Below the pieces are notes generated by a model, which was not told the origin of the DNA, searched no databases, and saw only the letters and a program-made list of their open reading frames with translations. The position numbers were made by a program, and so were the translations under genes. From assembly GCA_011389985.1 (NCBI GenBank), contig JAABTH010000003.1, positions 62,001 to 126,000 on the forward strand: a DNA stretch of 64,000 nt, written 5' to 3'. The DNA is from Bacillota bacterium (GTDB lineage: Bacteria > Bacillota > Dethiobacteria > DTU022). Shown piece after piece: positions 30,056 to 38,726 of this stretch. Each line of letters starts with the position of its first letter. The stretch's first letter is position 1.

Positions 30056-30622
30056 TTGGCAATTCGGCTTACTGTGCCAAACATATTATCAGCGTCCAGA
30101 ATAATTTTGCTTCCAGTATTATTCCTAATGTTGCATTATGGACATCATCAGCTCTTTTTAATATCATACATTGTTATTGGTTCTACCGATTTTTTTGACG
30201 GTATAATAGCCCGCAGGTACAACCAGGTTTCACATTTCGGCAAAGAGCTCGACTCGCTGGCGGATCTCTTTTTCTATATCTCTTCAGCGTACTTCCTGAG
30301 TCAATTACAGCCGGAAGCAATAGCGGCAAACAGTTTATACCTGATCATCTTTTTTTCAATACTCGGTTTTTCTTTTATTCTCTCAGGAATCCTCTTCAGG
30401 CGTCCGGTTATGATGCATACATTTATTTTACGCTGGAATGCAATTATGGTCTATTTTGTTCTTGTTTTATCCTTCTTTTTCGATGTAACTATTTTTGTCC
30501 GTATTGTGGCCCTGATTTACATTGCAGGTTTCATGGAAGAGATTTTAATCTTTGTCTTTTTCGGCAATGTTAATCCGGATACCAAGTCAATATTTCACTT
30601 GATTAGCGACGGGCGTAAATAA
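30056..30622 (+). CDS. CDP-alcohol phosphatidyltransferase
   Basis: Integral membrane enzyme that joins a CDP-diacylglycerol to a polar alcohol, e.g. glycerol-3-phosphate (PgsA). 188 residues with about five to six membrane segments and the diagnostic motif DGIIARRYNQVSHFGKELD, completed by SLAD (DGX2ARX8GX3DX3D). TTG start with AGGAGGG seven bases upstream. It lies between ade and fabI on the same strand. PgsA-like is likely, but CLS or PIS-type alcohols cannot be excluded. Confidence 0.9.
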   Translation: MAIRLTVPNILSASRIILLPVLFLMLHYGHHQLFLISYIVIGSTDFFDGIIARRYNQVSHFGKELDSLADLFFYISSAYFLSQLQPEAIAANSLYLIIFFSILGFSFILSGILFRRPVMMHTFILRWNAIMVYFVLVLSFFFDVTIFVRIVALIYIAGFMEEILIFVFFGNVNPDTKSIFHLISDGRK

Positions 30623-30729
30623 AACCTATATTTTAAAGGAACCTCTTTTTAAATTTAAGGGTCAAGGAAATATTTCTCTGGTTCGTAAAAACATTTATAT
30701 AGATTTAAATGAAAGGAATTGAAGGAATC

Positions 30730-31506
30730 ATGGCAGAGCAATTACTTGAAGGCAAAAATGTCCTGGTGATGGGTGTGGCAAACAAGCGCAGCATTGCCTG
30801 GGCGATCGCAGTTTTCTTAAAAAAAGCCGGCGCCAACCTGGCTTTTACATATCAGAGTGAACGTTTTAAAGATAAGGTTGGGAGGATGGCAGAAGGTCTT
30901 GAACCCGGAGCGCCCCTTTTTCCATGTGATGTGGGCATTGATGCTGAAATAGATGCATTAGCAGATGCACTGGGTAAAAAGTGGACCAAACTTGATGGCC
31001 TGGTGCACAGCCTGGCTTTTGCAAAGAAAGAAGAGCTAAGCGGTATGTTCGCTGAAACTTCACGTGAAGGGTTTCTGTTGGCCCAGGAAATTAGCGCCTA
31101 TTCACTTGTTGCGGTAACGAAAAGGCTTTATCCCATGTTTAGTGAGGGAGGGAGCATCATAACATTAACTTTCTTGGGCTCTCAGCGCGTGGTACCCAAT
31201 TATAACGTAATGGGAGTGGCAAAGGCTTCACTGGAAGCTTCCGTACGTTATCTTGCCAATGATCTTGGCCCTCTGGGCATCCGCGTTAATGCCTTATCTG
31301 CAGGACCAATTCGTACAGTATCGGCTAAAGGTGTCAGTGATTTTAATAAAATGCTTGATGGCATGGAAGAAAAAAATCCTCTACGCCGCCTGGTTCCTGC
31401 TGAAGAAGTAGCAGGTTCTGCCCTATTTCTTTTAAGCGATCTCTCAACTGCTGTCACTGGTAATATTCTCTATGCCGATGGTGGCTACCATATAATGGGT
31501 GTTTAA
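30730..31506 (+). CDS. fabI: Enoyl-[acyl-carrier-protein] reductase FabI
   Basis: NADH-dependent last step of the fatty-acid elongation cycle. About 258 residues. FabI features: LVMGVANKRSIAWAIA cofactor site, VHSLAFAKKEEL, the active-site Tyr-X6-Lys in YNVMGVAK, and GIRVNALSAGPIRT. The start is set at the ATG 30730, preceded by GAAGGA; an ATG at 30709 is in frame but has no ribosome site. Its stop is one base from the convergent TetR gene stop, without a terminator between. Confidence 0.95.
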   Translation: MAEQLLEGKNVLVMGVANKRSIAWAIAVFLKKAGANLAFTYQSERFKDKVGRMAEGLEPGAPLFPCDVGIDAEIDALADALGKKWTKLDGLVHSLAFAKKEELSGMFAETSREGFLLAQEISAYSLVAVTKRLYPMFSEGGSIITLTFLGSQRVVPNYNVMGVAKASLEASVRYLANDLGPLGIRVNALSAGPIRTVSAKGVSDFNKMLDGMEEKNPLRRLVPAEEVAGSALFLLSDLSTAVTGNILYADGGYHIMGV

Positions 31507-31507
31507 G

Positions 31508-32089
31508 TTAACCTTTTTCGATGCTGTCGACAAGTGACGTTACATACTTTCCGCGGATAGCCGTGTCACCGATATTTATACCGGCCGTTTCATTATTACT
31601 GGAATAAATCAATACAGGATATACAATGCCCGATATTAGTTGTAATACTTTAAAACCGGCTGCAGTTTCATCTGTAACACCGGTTAGTTTTTTTACAAGC
31701 GGGTTGATATCTGTTTCGAGAAGATGCAAATAGATATTAAGGCCGGTATTCTCCTTTTCCAGAACCTGTGTTCCGATAAGATAAATAATGCCCGGGTAAT
31801 CAATCAGGTGCTTAATCAGGTTGTTGGCCCAGCTGATCAACCTTTCTCTTGTCGGTTGGTCAGAATTATGAAGACCGGTATAAATATGGCGGATTTTATC
31901 CATAAGCAGCATTTCCACTTCTTCAAGCAGCTTTTCCTTCGACCCAAAGTGATAGTTGATGGAAGCTATATTAACGTCTGCCCGGGTGGCAATTTCCCTG
32001 ATGGTTAGATTCAGGTTACGCTCTTTCCCGATTATCCCCGCTGCCGTTTCCAGTATTTTGGTTTTAGTATCATTTCTGTCAATAACCAT
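31508..32089 (-). CDS. TetR family transcriptional regulator
   Basis: 193-residue repressor. N-terminal helix-turn-helix LTIREIATRADVNIASINYHFGSKEKLLEE; the variable C-terminal domain has no recognisable ligand. It is the last gene of the MMPL-coiled-coil-TetR operon, 15 bases after the coiled-coil gene, with GAGGTG before the ATG. It probably represses its own operon by binding the palindrome at 36194-36211. Confidence 0.93.
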   Translation of the reverse strand: MVIDRNDTKTKILETAAGIIGKERNLNLTIREIATRADVNIASINYHFGSKEKLLEEVEMLLMDKIRHIYTGLHNSDQPTRERLISWANNLIKHLIDYPGIIYLIGTQVLEKENTGLNIYLHLLETDINPLVKKLTGVTDETAAGFKVLQLISGIVYPVLIYSSNNETAGINIGDTAIRGKYVTSLVDSIEKG

Positions 32090-32104
32090 TTTAAAACACC
32101 TCGC

Positions 32105-34045
32105 TTATTCAAATAGGTTAGTAAATTTCGCCAATATTTGTTCTGCCCAATTCTCGGAGGGATCTTGATCATTTTCTACATTATCGGGATTGATAATATT
32201 TTCAATTTCTATCCTGGGAGTCTGAATAATAAAGCGTACTTCACTTAACCGGTTATGTTCATTATCAGCATATGAGCGGTAATCATCTGCCAGTTTTTTC
32301 ATTAACTCAATTTTAGCTTTTCCTGCCCGGGCTTCATTAATTCCATCAATTAAACCTTCCTCCATCGCTTTTATACCTCCTGAGCCCAGGGCATTAATGC
32401 CGTCAGTCAAACGGGATTGCCCTGCTACCATTTGATCCAAGGCTTCCGGAAGCATTTCGATATCAGCCAACATCGAGTCCGATTCAATAATAAATTGATC
32501 TACCATTTCAAGATATTCATTGAGTTTTGATATTTCAAGCCCGATATTTTCAATCCGGTTCTTAATATCGGCTGCTTTTAACAAAATGTTAAGTTCTTCC
32601 AGCGCTTTTAAGCCCGGCATATAATTATTCAGCCAGTTTTGCCGGAAAGAATCGAGGTTATTCTGCAGGGCAGAGAAACTTTGCCCGGCCAGGTTATTCT
32701 GATTAAATGCTCTTTGCAGCTCATTTTCACGGGCTTTTAACAAGAGTCCCAACTCGTGAAGCGGGGTGCCCGGCTCATTATCGTTTATCAGTTTTTCTGC
32801 TTCAATAGTTATCTGGCGAGATGTTATTTCCAGTCCGGAAAATATTTGATCAAGTTCATTCAGCTGTATCTCCAGTTCTGCTGTTTCCGCTGCAGCCTGG
32901 TCAAGCTCAGAAGTCAGTTCATTGCCATCAGGTATATTTTCAATTTCTGCAAGCAATAATTCCAGTGTCTCAATGGAGCTCAGCAATTTTTCAATCTCTT
33001 TTGATTCAAGCATATCTTGCAAATTTTCACGCTGGATTTTATACTCTTCTATAACCGGGTAGAGGTTATCGAAACCGGAAGTCAGGTGTTTGCTTTCATC
33101 ATTAAATCTAATTAACCCCTGCAGGATTCGATCTGCTCCTACTGAAAGTTCCCCAAACTTTTCACTGAACATCCTGATGCCTTCAAGCATTTGAATAAGC
33201 ATATCTTCAATATCCAGATCCGGTACAGCTGGCAATTGAGGAGTAATCATAAAAGTTATTTTCTCAAGTTCTAGATCTACTCCATCCATGCTAATCCTGA
33301 TTTCATCCTCGGGATAAGGAAAAACCATGAAGTTTATGCTTGCCGTCTGACCCATGATCAGGCTCATACCATTTCCGGGATCAATTTCGGAGTATAGATT
33401 CAGATCTGCATCAAGTGTTCCCTGCACAAGGAGCGGGACGTAGTTATCATCATGTTTTGTCACCAGATTGCCTTCATAATCATGATAACTTAGCGGTTCA
33501 TTGTAACTCAGGTTGTTTTTAAATTTAATTAATAATTCGAGTCTTCCTGATTTGCCGGCAAGGTTTTCTGGTTCAATCTCTATGCCGTCGAGATAATAAG
33601 CGATAGTTATATCTACCGGTAGCTGCTTTTGAATCGTCCCCTCATAGTAGATATCTTCATTTTCCAGCAGCTTACCGTCCCAGATGATTCGATTATTATC
33701 GATGACCGGTTTGTCTCCGGTAATCATATTTTCAACGGAGGTATACTCTCCGTAATCGACAACCAAACCTGCGCCAGGGTTTTCCTGTTCGTAAATCCGG
33801 TTAACTATTCTCTGGTCCAACGCCGTTCCATAATGATCCAGCAAAACATATACAGTTTCATTTTTTACTGCCGGGGTTTCATCTTCTGCTGAGTTCTCTG
33901 ATAAAATATTTTCAGCGAGGAAGGCGGGCCTGTAATTTTCCTTTTGAGTGTCACTCTGATCAGGAACGATTGAATAAGCTGCAGAACCCAGCGCAAGCAT
34001 TGCAGTTATGATTATTGCTATTGAATAATAGATTTTATTTTTCAT
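32105..34045 (-). CDS. Exported coiled-coil protein, partner of an MMPL transporter
   Basis: 646 residues. One N-terminal hydrophobic segment (about 5-25, signal peptide or anchor) is followed by a beta-rich region (60-270) and a long helical part with heptad patterns (about 275-600), including SRLTDGINALGSGG, reminiscent of the YhgE/Pip style of repeat. There is no second membrane segment. The family is not named with certainty. The ATG lies inside the end of the MMPL gene (11-base overlap) with GGAGGG nine bases upstream. An extracytoplasmic adaptor for the transporter is the likely role by context only. Confidence 0.75.
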   Translation of the reverse strand: MKNKIYYSIAIIITAMLALGSAAYSIVPDQSDTQKENYRPAFLAENILSENSAEDETPAVKNETVYVLLDHYGTALDQRIVNRIYEQENPGAGLVVDYGEYTSVENMITGDKPVIDNNRIIWDGKLLENEDIYYEGTIQKQLPVDITIAYYLDGIEIEPENLAGKSGRLELLIKFKNNLSYNEPLSYHDYEGNLVTKHDDNYVPLLVQGTLDADLNLYSEIDPGNGMSLIMGQTASINFMVFPYPEDEIRISMDGVDLELEKITFMITPQLPAVPDLDIEDMLIQMLEGIRMFSEKFGELSVGADRILQGLIRFNDESKHLTSGFDNLYPVIEEYKIQRENLQDMLESKEIEKLLSSIETLELLLAEIENIPDGNELTSELDQAAAETAELEIQLNELDQIFSGLEITSRQITIEAEKLINDNEPGTPLHELGLLLKARENELQRAFNQNNLAGQSFSALQNNLDSFRQNWLNNYMPGLKALEELNILLKAADIKNRIENIGLEISKLNEYLEMVDQFIIESDSMLADIEMLPEALDQMVAGQSRLTDGINALGSGGIKAMEEGLIDGINEARAGKAKIELMKKLADDYRSYADNEHNRLSEVRFIIQTPRIEIENIINPDNVENDQDPSENWAEQILAKFTNLFE

Positions 34046-36146
34046 CGATCTTATCCCTCCGGGGAGTTTTCATTTTTGTTTTTACGAAAGGCCATTTAAA
34101 TGTTGAATGGCCGATCAATTTATCACAGACGATGAGAAGTGCCGGCAGCAATGTAAACATAACAATCATACTGATCATTGCGCCTCGTCCTATCAACATG
34201 GTCATTTCACGGGTAGTTTTAATTCCTGCTATAACTGATATGCTGAACGTGGCAGCAAAAAGTATTAATGCACTGGTCAGAATTGAACGACCGGTATCCT
34301 CAATTGTTTTTATTGCAGACCTGAGTCTGCCGTTGAACAACTCCAAATTTTCCCTGTACCTTAATGTATATAAAATTGCGTAATCAACTGTTGCTCCGAG
34401 TTGGATTGCTCCTATTATAATTGGGGTCAGTGATGATACAGCCTGGTCCTGGTAGTAGAGAATGCTTATATTGATCCATATCGCAAGTTGTACCGCCATA
34501 ACCAGCACAACCGGCAGTGATAATGATTTAAGGCTGATGCCGACTATCAATCCGATTGCAGCTATAGAAACAAGAACAACCCGACCGGCATCTAACCGAG
34601 ACAGGGCAGCCATATCCCTGGTCATGGCAGTAGGTCCGGTAACGTAGAATTCGTCGTTTAAAGTATTAGTGGCTTCCCGGATAAGATCGATCGTTTTAAA
34701 TGACTCTGCTTCGCTGATGCCGGGGGTCAGGAAAACCATTATATTGCGGTAATTACCACCACTGAACTCGCTGATTAATTCTTCAGGTATAATTATTTCC
34801 GGCAAGGCCGGATCAACCTGTTCGGACACTGCAATTACAGAATCAATAAAGGCAATTTTGTTCAACTGATCCACTAATTCACGTTCTCCCCGTCGTCCAT
34901 GGTCAGGAATAATTACATAAGCGATATCGACCGCCCCGTACTCACTCATTATTTTATTTGTATCAGCTACCGCTTTTGAGTTGCGAGGCAGGAAGTTTTC
35001 ATTTGAGTAATAATAATCAACTTTTTGTTGTCCCAGGTAAGACGGCACTGCAATAACCAAAAAGACGATCAGAAATAACCAGCGGTATTTTACCAGGCAT
35101 TTCGCTATCTTTCCAAAAGAGGGAAGCAGAATAGGGTGTTTAAATCGTCTACTGAAGGGGTAGATAAAAATTATCATTCCCGGTAGCAGTGTCAGTGTTA
35201 CAATCAAGCTGATAATTATCCCCTTGCCCAGCACAAAACCCATATCACTGCCGATTCCATTTTGCATAGCCATGAGAGCGGCGAAACCGCCTATCGTGGT
35301 TAAAGCGCTTGAAGCAACGGTAGTTGAAGTTTTATTGACTGTGGATACCATAGCCTCTTCAATATTTTTAAACTTTGGTTTTTCTTCTTCAAGGCGATGC
35401 ATCAGAAAGATTGCATAGTCAAGAGAGATACCTAACTGCATTACCGCTGCAATCGATGCTGTTAGAAAAGAAATTTCTCCCATAAAGATATTACTGCCCA
35501 TATTAATGACAATCGCGATACCGACGGCCAGCAGGAAAAGAATTGGATCAAGGTAAAGTGGTGTTGAGATTGTAAGAACAAAAAGAATCATAACTACCGC
35601 AATTGCTGTATAAACTACAATTTCCTCACCTATTGCTGATTGCATTTCAGCAAGAATGGCCGGCTCTCCGCCAAAGTAAAGGTTTTCATCATCTTTAATC
35701 AGATCTTGAATTGATTTAACTGCAGCCGTTGTTTCAGGAGCGCGGGCATTACCGCTAAATTGTATCTGTAGTAATACTGTATCTTCGGTTGTAAAACGCG
35801 CCTGTATTAAGGGATCCGTAAATTGGATCGGGACATATATATCTGTGTAATCTCCGAGCCACTTTACATCATCAACGCCTCTAAAATTCATCAAACTGGC
35901 AATTAATGTTTCGATTTCATGGTTTTTTTTATCTCGGGCCATCAAGAGTCCTAAACCGGATAAATCAAATTCCTCTTCAAGAATTTTTTCACCCTGCCGC
36001 GAGTTCAACTTTTCCGGCATGTATGATGCGAGATCATAATTAACCCCTGTTGCCAGGTAACCTATTGCTGCCGGCATCAATATAATAATATATAGAATCA
36101 GGATCGTTTTGCGATACCTGACTACAAATTGTCCCAAGTCGGGCAT
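34035..36146 (-). CDS. MMPL/RND family transporter
   Basis: Proton-driven lipid or drug exporter of about 703 residues. Two similar halves, each with one membrane helix, a large outside loop and five further helices. Internal symmetry shows as MQLGISLDYAIFLMHRLEEE in the first half and IQLGATVDYAILYTLRYRE in the second; both carry the Asp-Tyr pair typical of MMPL proton relay. The start is the ATG at 36146, nine bases after GGTGGAG; a GTG at 36161 overlaps that site. First gene of a three-gene operon ending in a TetR regulator. Confidence 0.9.
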   Translation of the reverse strand: MPDLGQFVVRYRKTILILYIIILMPAAIGYLATGVNYDLASYMPEKLNSRQGEKILEEEFDLSGLGLLMARDKKNHEIETLIASLMNFRGVDDVKWLGDYTDIYVPIQFTDPLIQARFTTEDTVLLQIQFSGNARAPETTAAVKSIQDLIKDDENLYFGGEPAILAEMQSAIGEEIVVYTAIAVVMILFVLTISTPLYLDPILFLLAVGIAIVINMGSNIFMGEISFLTASIAAVMQLGISLDYAIFLMHRLEEEKPKFKNIEEAMVSTVNKTSTTVASSALTTIGGFAALMAMQNGIGSDMGFVLGKGIIISLIVTLTLLPGMIIFIYPFSRRFKHPILLPSFGKIAKCLVKYRWLFLIVFLVIAVPSYLGQQKVDYYYSNENFLPRNSKAVADTNKIMSEYGAVDIAYVIIPDHGRRGERELVDQLNKIAFIDSVIAVSEQVDPALPEIIIPEELISEFSGGNYRNIMVFLTPGISEAESFKTIDLIREATNTLNDEFYVTGPTAMTRDMAALSRLDAGRVVLVSIAAIGLIVGISLKSLSLPVVLVMAVQLAIWINISILYYQDQAVSSLTPIIIGAIQLGATVDYAILYTLRYRENLELFNGRLRSAIKTIEDTGRSILTSALILFAATFSISVIAGIKTTREMTMLIGRGAMISMIVMFTLLPALLIVCDKLIGHSTFKWPFVKTKMKTPRRDKIDEK

Positions 36147-36193
36147 GCTTTCAGTCTCCACCTAACAGATTAAATCAATATTTAAGCATTTAT

Positions 36194-36211
36194 TTAAAAC
36201 ATTTGTTTTAA
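36194..36211. promoter_or_regulatory. Operator-like dyad of the MMPL operon
   Basis: TTAAAACA and TGTTTTAA are separated by two bases. The dyad lies just downstream of the -10 box at 36224-36229 (roughly +6 to +23), an ideal place for repression by the operon's own TetR protein. Confidence 0.6.
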
Positions 36212-36223
36212 TCGTTTGTTTAC

Positions 36224-36252
36224 ATTATACCCCTCTTTATCTGTTACGTCAA
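36224..36252 (-). promoter_or_regulatory. Promoter of the MMPL-coiled-coil-TetR operon
   Basis: On the minus strand: TTGACG (36252-36247), a 17-base spacer, TATAAT (36229-36224). The -35 box sits in a small dyad CTGTT-acgtc-AACAG. Confidence 0.8.
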
Positions 36253-36315
36253 CAGCAGGAATTAGCTTAGTGTGGGGAGAAATTAAGAGAAAATAAATTC
36301 GGGGGAGATGATCCT

Positions 36316-36606
36316 GTGATTGCTCTGGTTGCAATAATAAAAATTAAACCTGGTATGGAAGAAAAAGTGGCATATGCCAGCCTTAAAATGGCTGAGGCAG
36401 TCAGTAAAAATGAAAAGGAATGTTTGCTGTATGAACCCTATATGCCAATTGAAGGGGCGGGAGAAGTATATATCCTTGAAAAGTACACCAGTTTAGAGGC
36501 TCTGGAAACACACCGGCATACTAACCACTATCTTGAATTTAAAGAAGCTGTTAAAGATGCGGTTGAAGGTCCGCCATCGGTTACTATTTTAAAGCCGGTT
36601 GACTAA
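36316..36606 (+). CDS. ABM-domain protein (putative quinol monooxygenase-like)
   Basis: 96-residue dimeric alpha/beta barrel (antibiotic biosynthesis monooxygenase/YgiN type): VAIIKIKPGMEEKV, CLLYEPY, the YILEKYTSLEALETH strand-helix and HTNHYLEF. GTG start eight bases after GGGGGAG. Such proteins act on quinones, heme or unknown small molecules; the substrate is not predictable. Divergent from the MMPL operon, and followed by its own terminator. Confidence 0.85.
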   Translation: MIALVAIIKIKPGMEEKVAYASLKMAEAVSKNEKECLLYEPYMPIEGAGEVYILEKYTSLEALETHRHTNHYLEFKEAVKDAVEGPPSVTILKPVD

Positions 36607-36619
36607 ATACTATCTATGT

Positions 36620-36662
36620 AAAATGCCTCCGCTCAGAATTTAAGCGGAGGCATTTTAGGAAG
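36620..36662 (+). terminator. Terminator after the ABM gene
   Basis: Perfect 14-bp arms (36620-36633 and 36643-36656) with a 9-base loop; the 3' arm ends in TTTT. Confidence 0.88.
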
Positions 36663-36870
36663 TTAAAGGTTGTTTTGATGAAAGGTAAAACAACTTATTC
36701 GATTAAATCTGCCTGTATAATTCAAGTCATTAATGGAGAGCCACCTGGTTCTTCTTTTTGCTGATCTAAACAGATAAATATTTATAATATACAGAAAAAT
36801 ATGTATAATAAACCAAGAGTAGGTCCAACTTACACTAATAAAATTAATTTAAAATAGGGGGAAGGCACCT

Positions 36871-38661
36871 ATGTGGGCTTATGAAAAACCGGATAATCTT
36901 GTTGAGTGGTGGATTGAAAGCGAAAAGAAATATAAAGATACTCCGTTATTTTTAACTCACGATAACCGTGGTGGGCTCAATCCAATTAAGTATGGTGAGA
37001 TCGGCGTCAGAATAAACAATGCCCGGGGCGGGCTGGCAGCGCTTGGCGTTGGCGCAGGAGATGCTGTTGGAATTATTTCAAATAACCGCCCTGAATGGGC
37101 AATACTTGCTTTTGCTGTATATGGTCGTAATGCAAGATTTGTTCCCATGTACGAAAAGGAGCTAGAAAAAACCTGGAAGTATATTATTCGTGACAGTGGG
37201 TTGAAGTTCCTGATCGTCTCAAATCATGATATTTATGAGAAAGTAAAAGAATTCCCCTCAGAGATACCTGCTTTGAAAAATATTTACATTATTGACTCCG
37301 ATAGTGAAAATAACCTGGCAGCACTTGAAAGGATAGGTGAAAAAGATCCGGTTACACCTTTAATACCGGTTCCTGATGATATTGCCGTGTTAATATATAC
37401 CTCGGGAACAACAGCTGATCCGAAAGGAGTTCTGCTCAGCCATGGTAATATTACTTATAACGCCTTAACAGGTCACCGGCTGTTTCCCGATCTCAGAGAA
37501 GGTCTGGTTGGTATTTCTATGCTTCCCTGGGCCCACTCGTATGCGATCACTGCAGAGTTAACATCTTGGATACATTTTGGCGGTACTCTTGGTTTTATGC
37601 GGGATGTGAGTACTCTTGCCGAGGATATGAGGCTTGTCAGGCCACATTTTATCGTTTCCGTACCGCGGGTATTTAATAAGGTTTATGATGTTATCCAGAT
37701 GCGAATGAGTGAGCAAGGTGGATTTAAAAAGAAATTGTTTGACGTAGCTTGCTTTACGGCAAAACAAAAGCGTGAACTTTCTGAAGCTGGAAAAACAAGC
37801 CTGGCCATTAATATTAAACATGCTTTACTTGATAAAATTGTTTTTTCCAAAATAAGAGAAGTTGTAGGTGGCCGCATTATCGGCGCAATGACCGGAAGTG
37901 CAGTAATGAATAAAAATATCGCCGAGTTTTTCTTTGATATCGGCATTTCAATCTACGACTGTTATGGGTTGACAGAAACTTCTCCCGGTGTAAGTATGAA
38001 CAGCCCGCTGGCCTGGCGGATTGGCAGTGTGGGAAAAATTATGGAAGGTCAGAAAGTGGTAATCGATAAATCTGCATCTGAAGAAGGCGCTGAAGATGGT
38101 GAAATTATTGTTTACGGTCCGAATGTGATGAAGGGTTATCATAATAAGCCGCAAGAGACGACAGCCGTAATAATGCCCGATGGTGGGTTTCGTACAGGTG
38201 ATCGCGGCCGGCTTGATGAAGATGGCTTTCTCTGGATTACAGGCAGAATAAAGGAGCAGTACAAACTATCGAATGGTAAATATGTTTTTCCTGCAGCCAT
38301 AGAAGAAGAGATTAAGCTTCTCCCAAAAGTAGCAAATGCCATGGTTTATGGTGATGGAAAGCCTTATAACGTATGCCTGGTATATCCCGATTTTGAAGTG
38401 GCGTCCCGTTGGGCGGCAGAAAAAGGCATTTCGGGTGAACTGGTGGATCTGTTCGTGAACGAAGATTTTAAAGAAGCGCTAGAAGATGAAATTAAAGATC
38501 ACCTTAGTGAAACATTCGGGCGCTATGAAATCCCCGAGAAATTCTATTTGATCGATGAAGATTTTACAGTTGACAATAAAATGTTAACCCAGACAATGAA
38601 GCTTAAGCGTCGAAATGTTATCGACAAATACGCTGACGATATCGAAAAACTTTACAGTTAA
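36871..38661 (+). CDS. Long-chain fatty-acid-CoA ligase (FadD-like)
   Basis: Activates fatty acids to acyl-CoA. 596 residues. ANL motifs: P-loop YTSGTTADPKGV, DCYGLTETSPG, FRTGDRG, hinge GRIKEQYKLSNGKYV and the C-terminal Lys in MLTQTMKLKRR. The GKYV-P-AIE segment after the hinge and the long C-terminal domain match the LACS/FadD15 type. It has a good AGGGGGAAGG ribosome site and stands alone on its strand. Second acyl ligase of the window; the two are not close relatives by motif wording. Confidence 0.93.
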   Translation: MWAYEKPDNLVEWWIESEKKYKDTPLFLTHDNRGGLNPIKYGEIGVRINNARGGLAALGVGAGDAVGIISNNRPEWAILAFAVYGRNARFVPMYEKELEKTWKYIIRDSGLKFLIVSNHDIYEKVKEFPSEIPALKNIYIIDSDSENNLAALERIGEKDPVTPLIPVPDDIAVLIYTSGTTADPKGVLLSHGNITYNALTGHRLFPDLREGLVGISMLPWAHSYAITAELTSWIHFGGTLGFMRDVSTLAEDMRLVRPHFIVSVPRVFNKVYDVIQMRMSEQGGFKKKLFDVACFTAKQKRELSEAGKTSLAINIKHALLDKIVFSKIREVVGGRIIGAMTGSAVMNKNIAEFFFDIGISIYDCYGLTETSPGVSMNSPLAWRIGSVGKIMEGQKVVIDKSASEEGAEDGEIIVYGPNVMKGYHNKPQETTAVIMPDGGFRTGDRGRLDEDGFLWITGRIKEQYKLSNGKYVFPAAIEEEIKLLPKVANAMVYGDGKPYNVCLVYPDFEVASRWAAEKGISGELVDLFVNEDFKEALEDEIKDHLSETFGRYEIPEKFYLIDEDFTVDNKMLTQTMKLKRRNVIDKYADDIEKLYS

Positions 38662-38726
38662 AATATAAAGATGTAGATCTTAATAAAAAGAGCGGCTAAT
38701 GTAGTATAATTCCACTATTTTTATAG

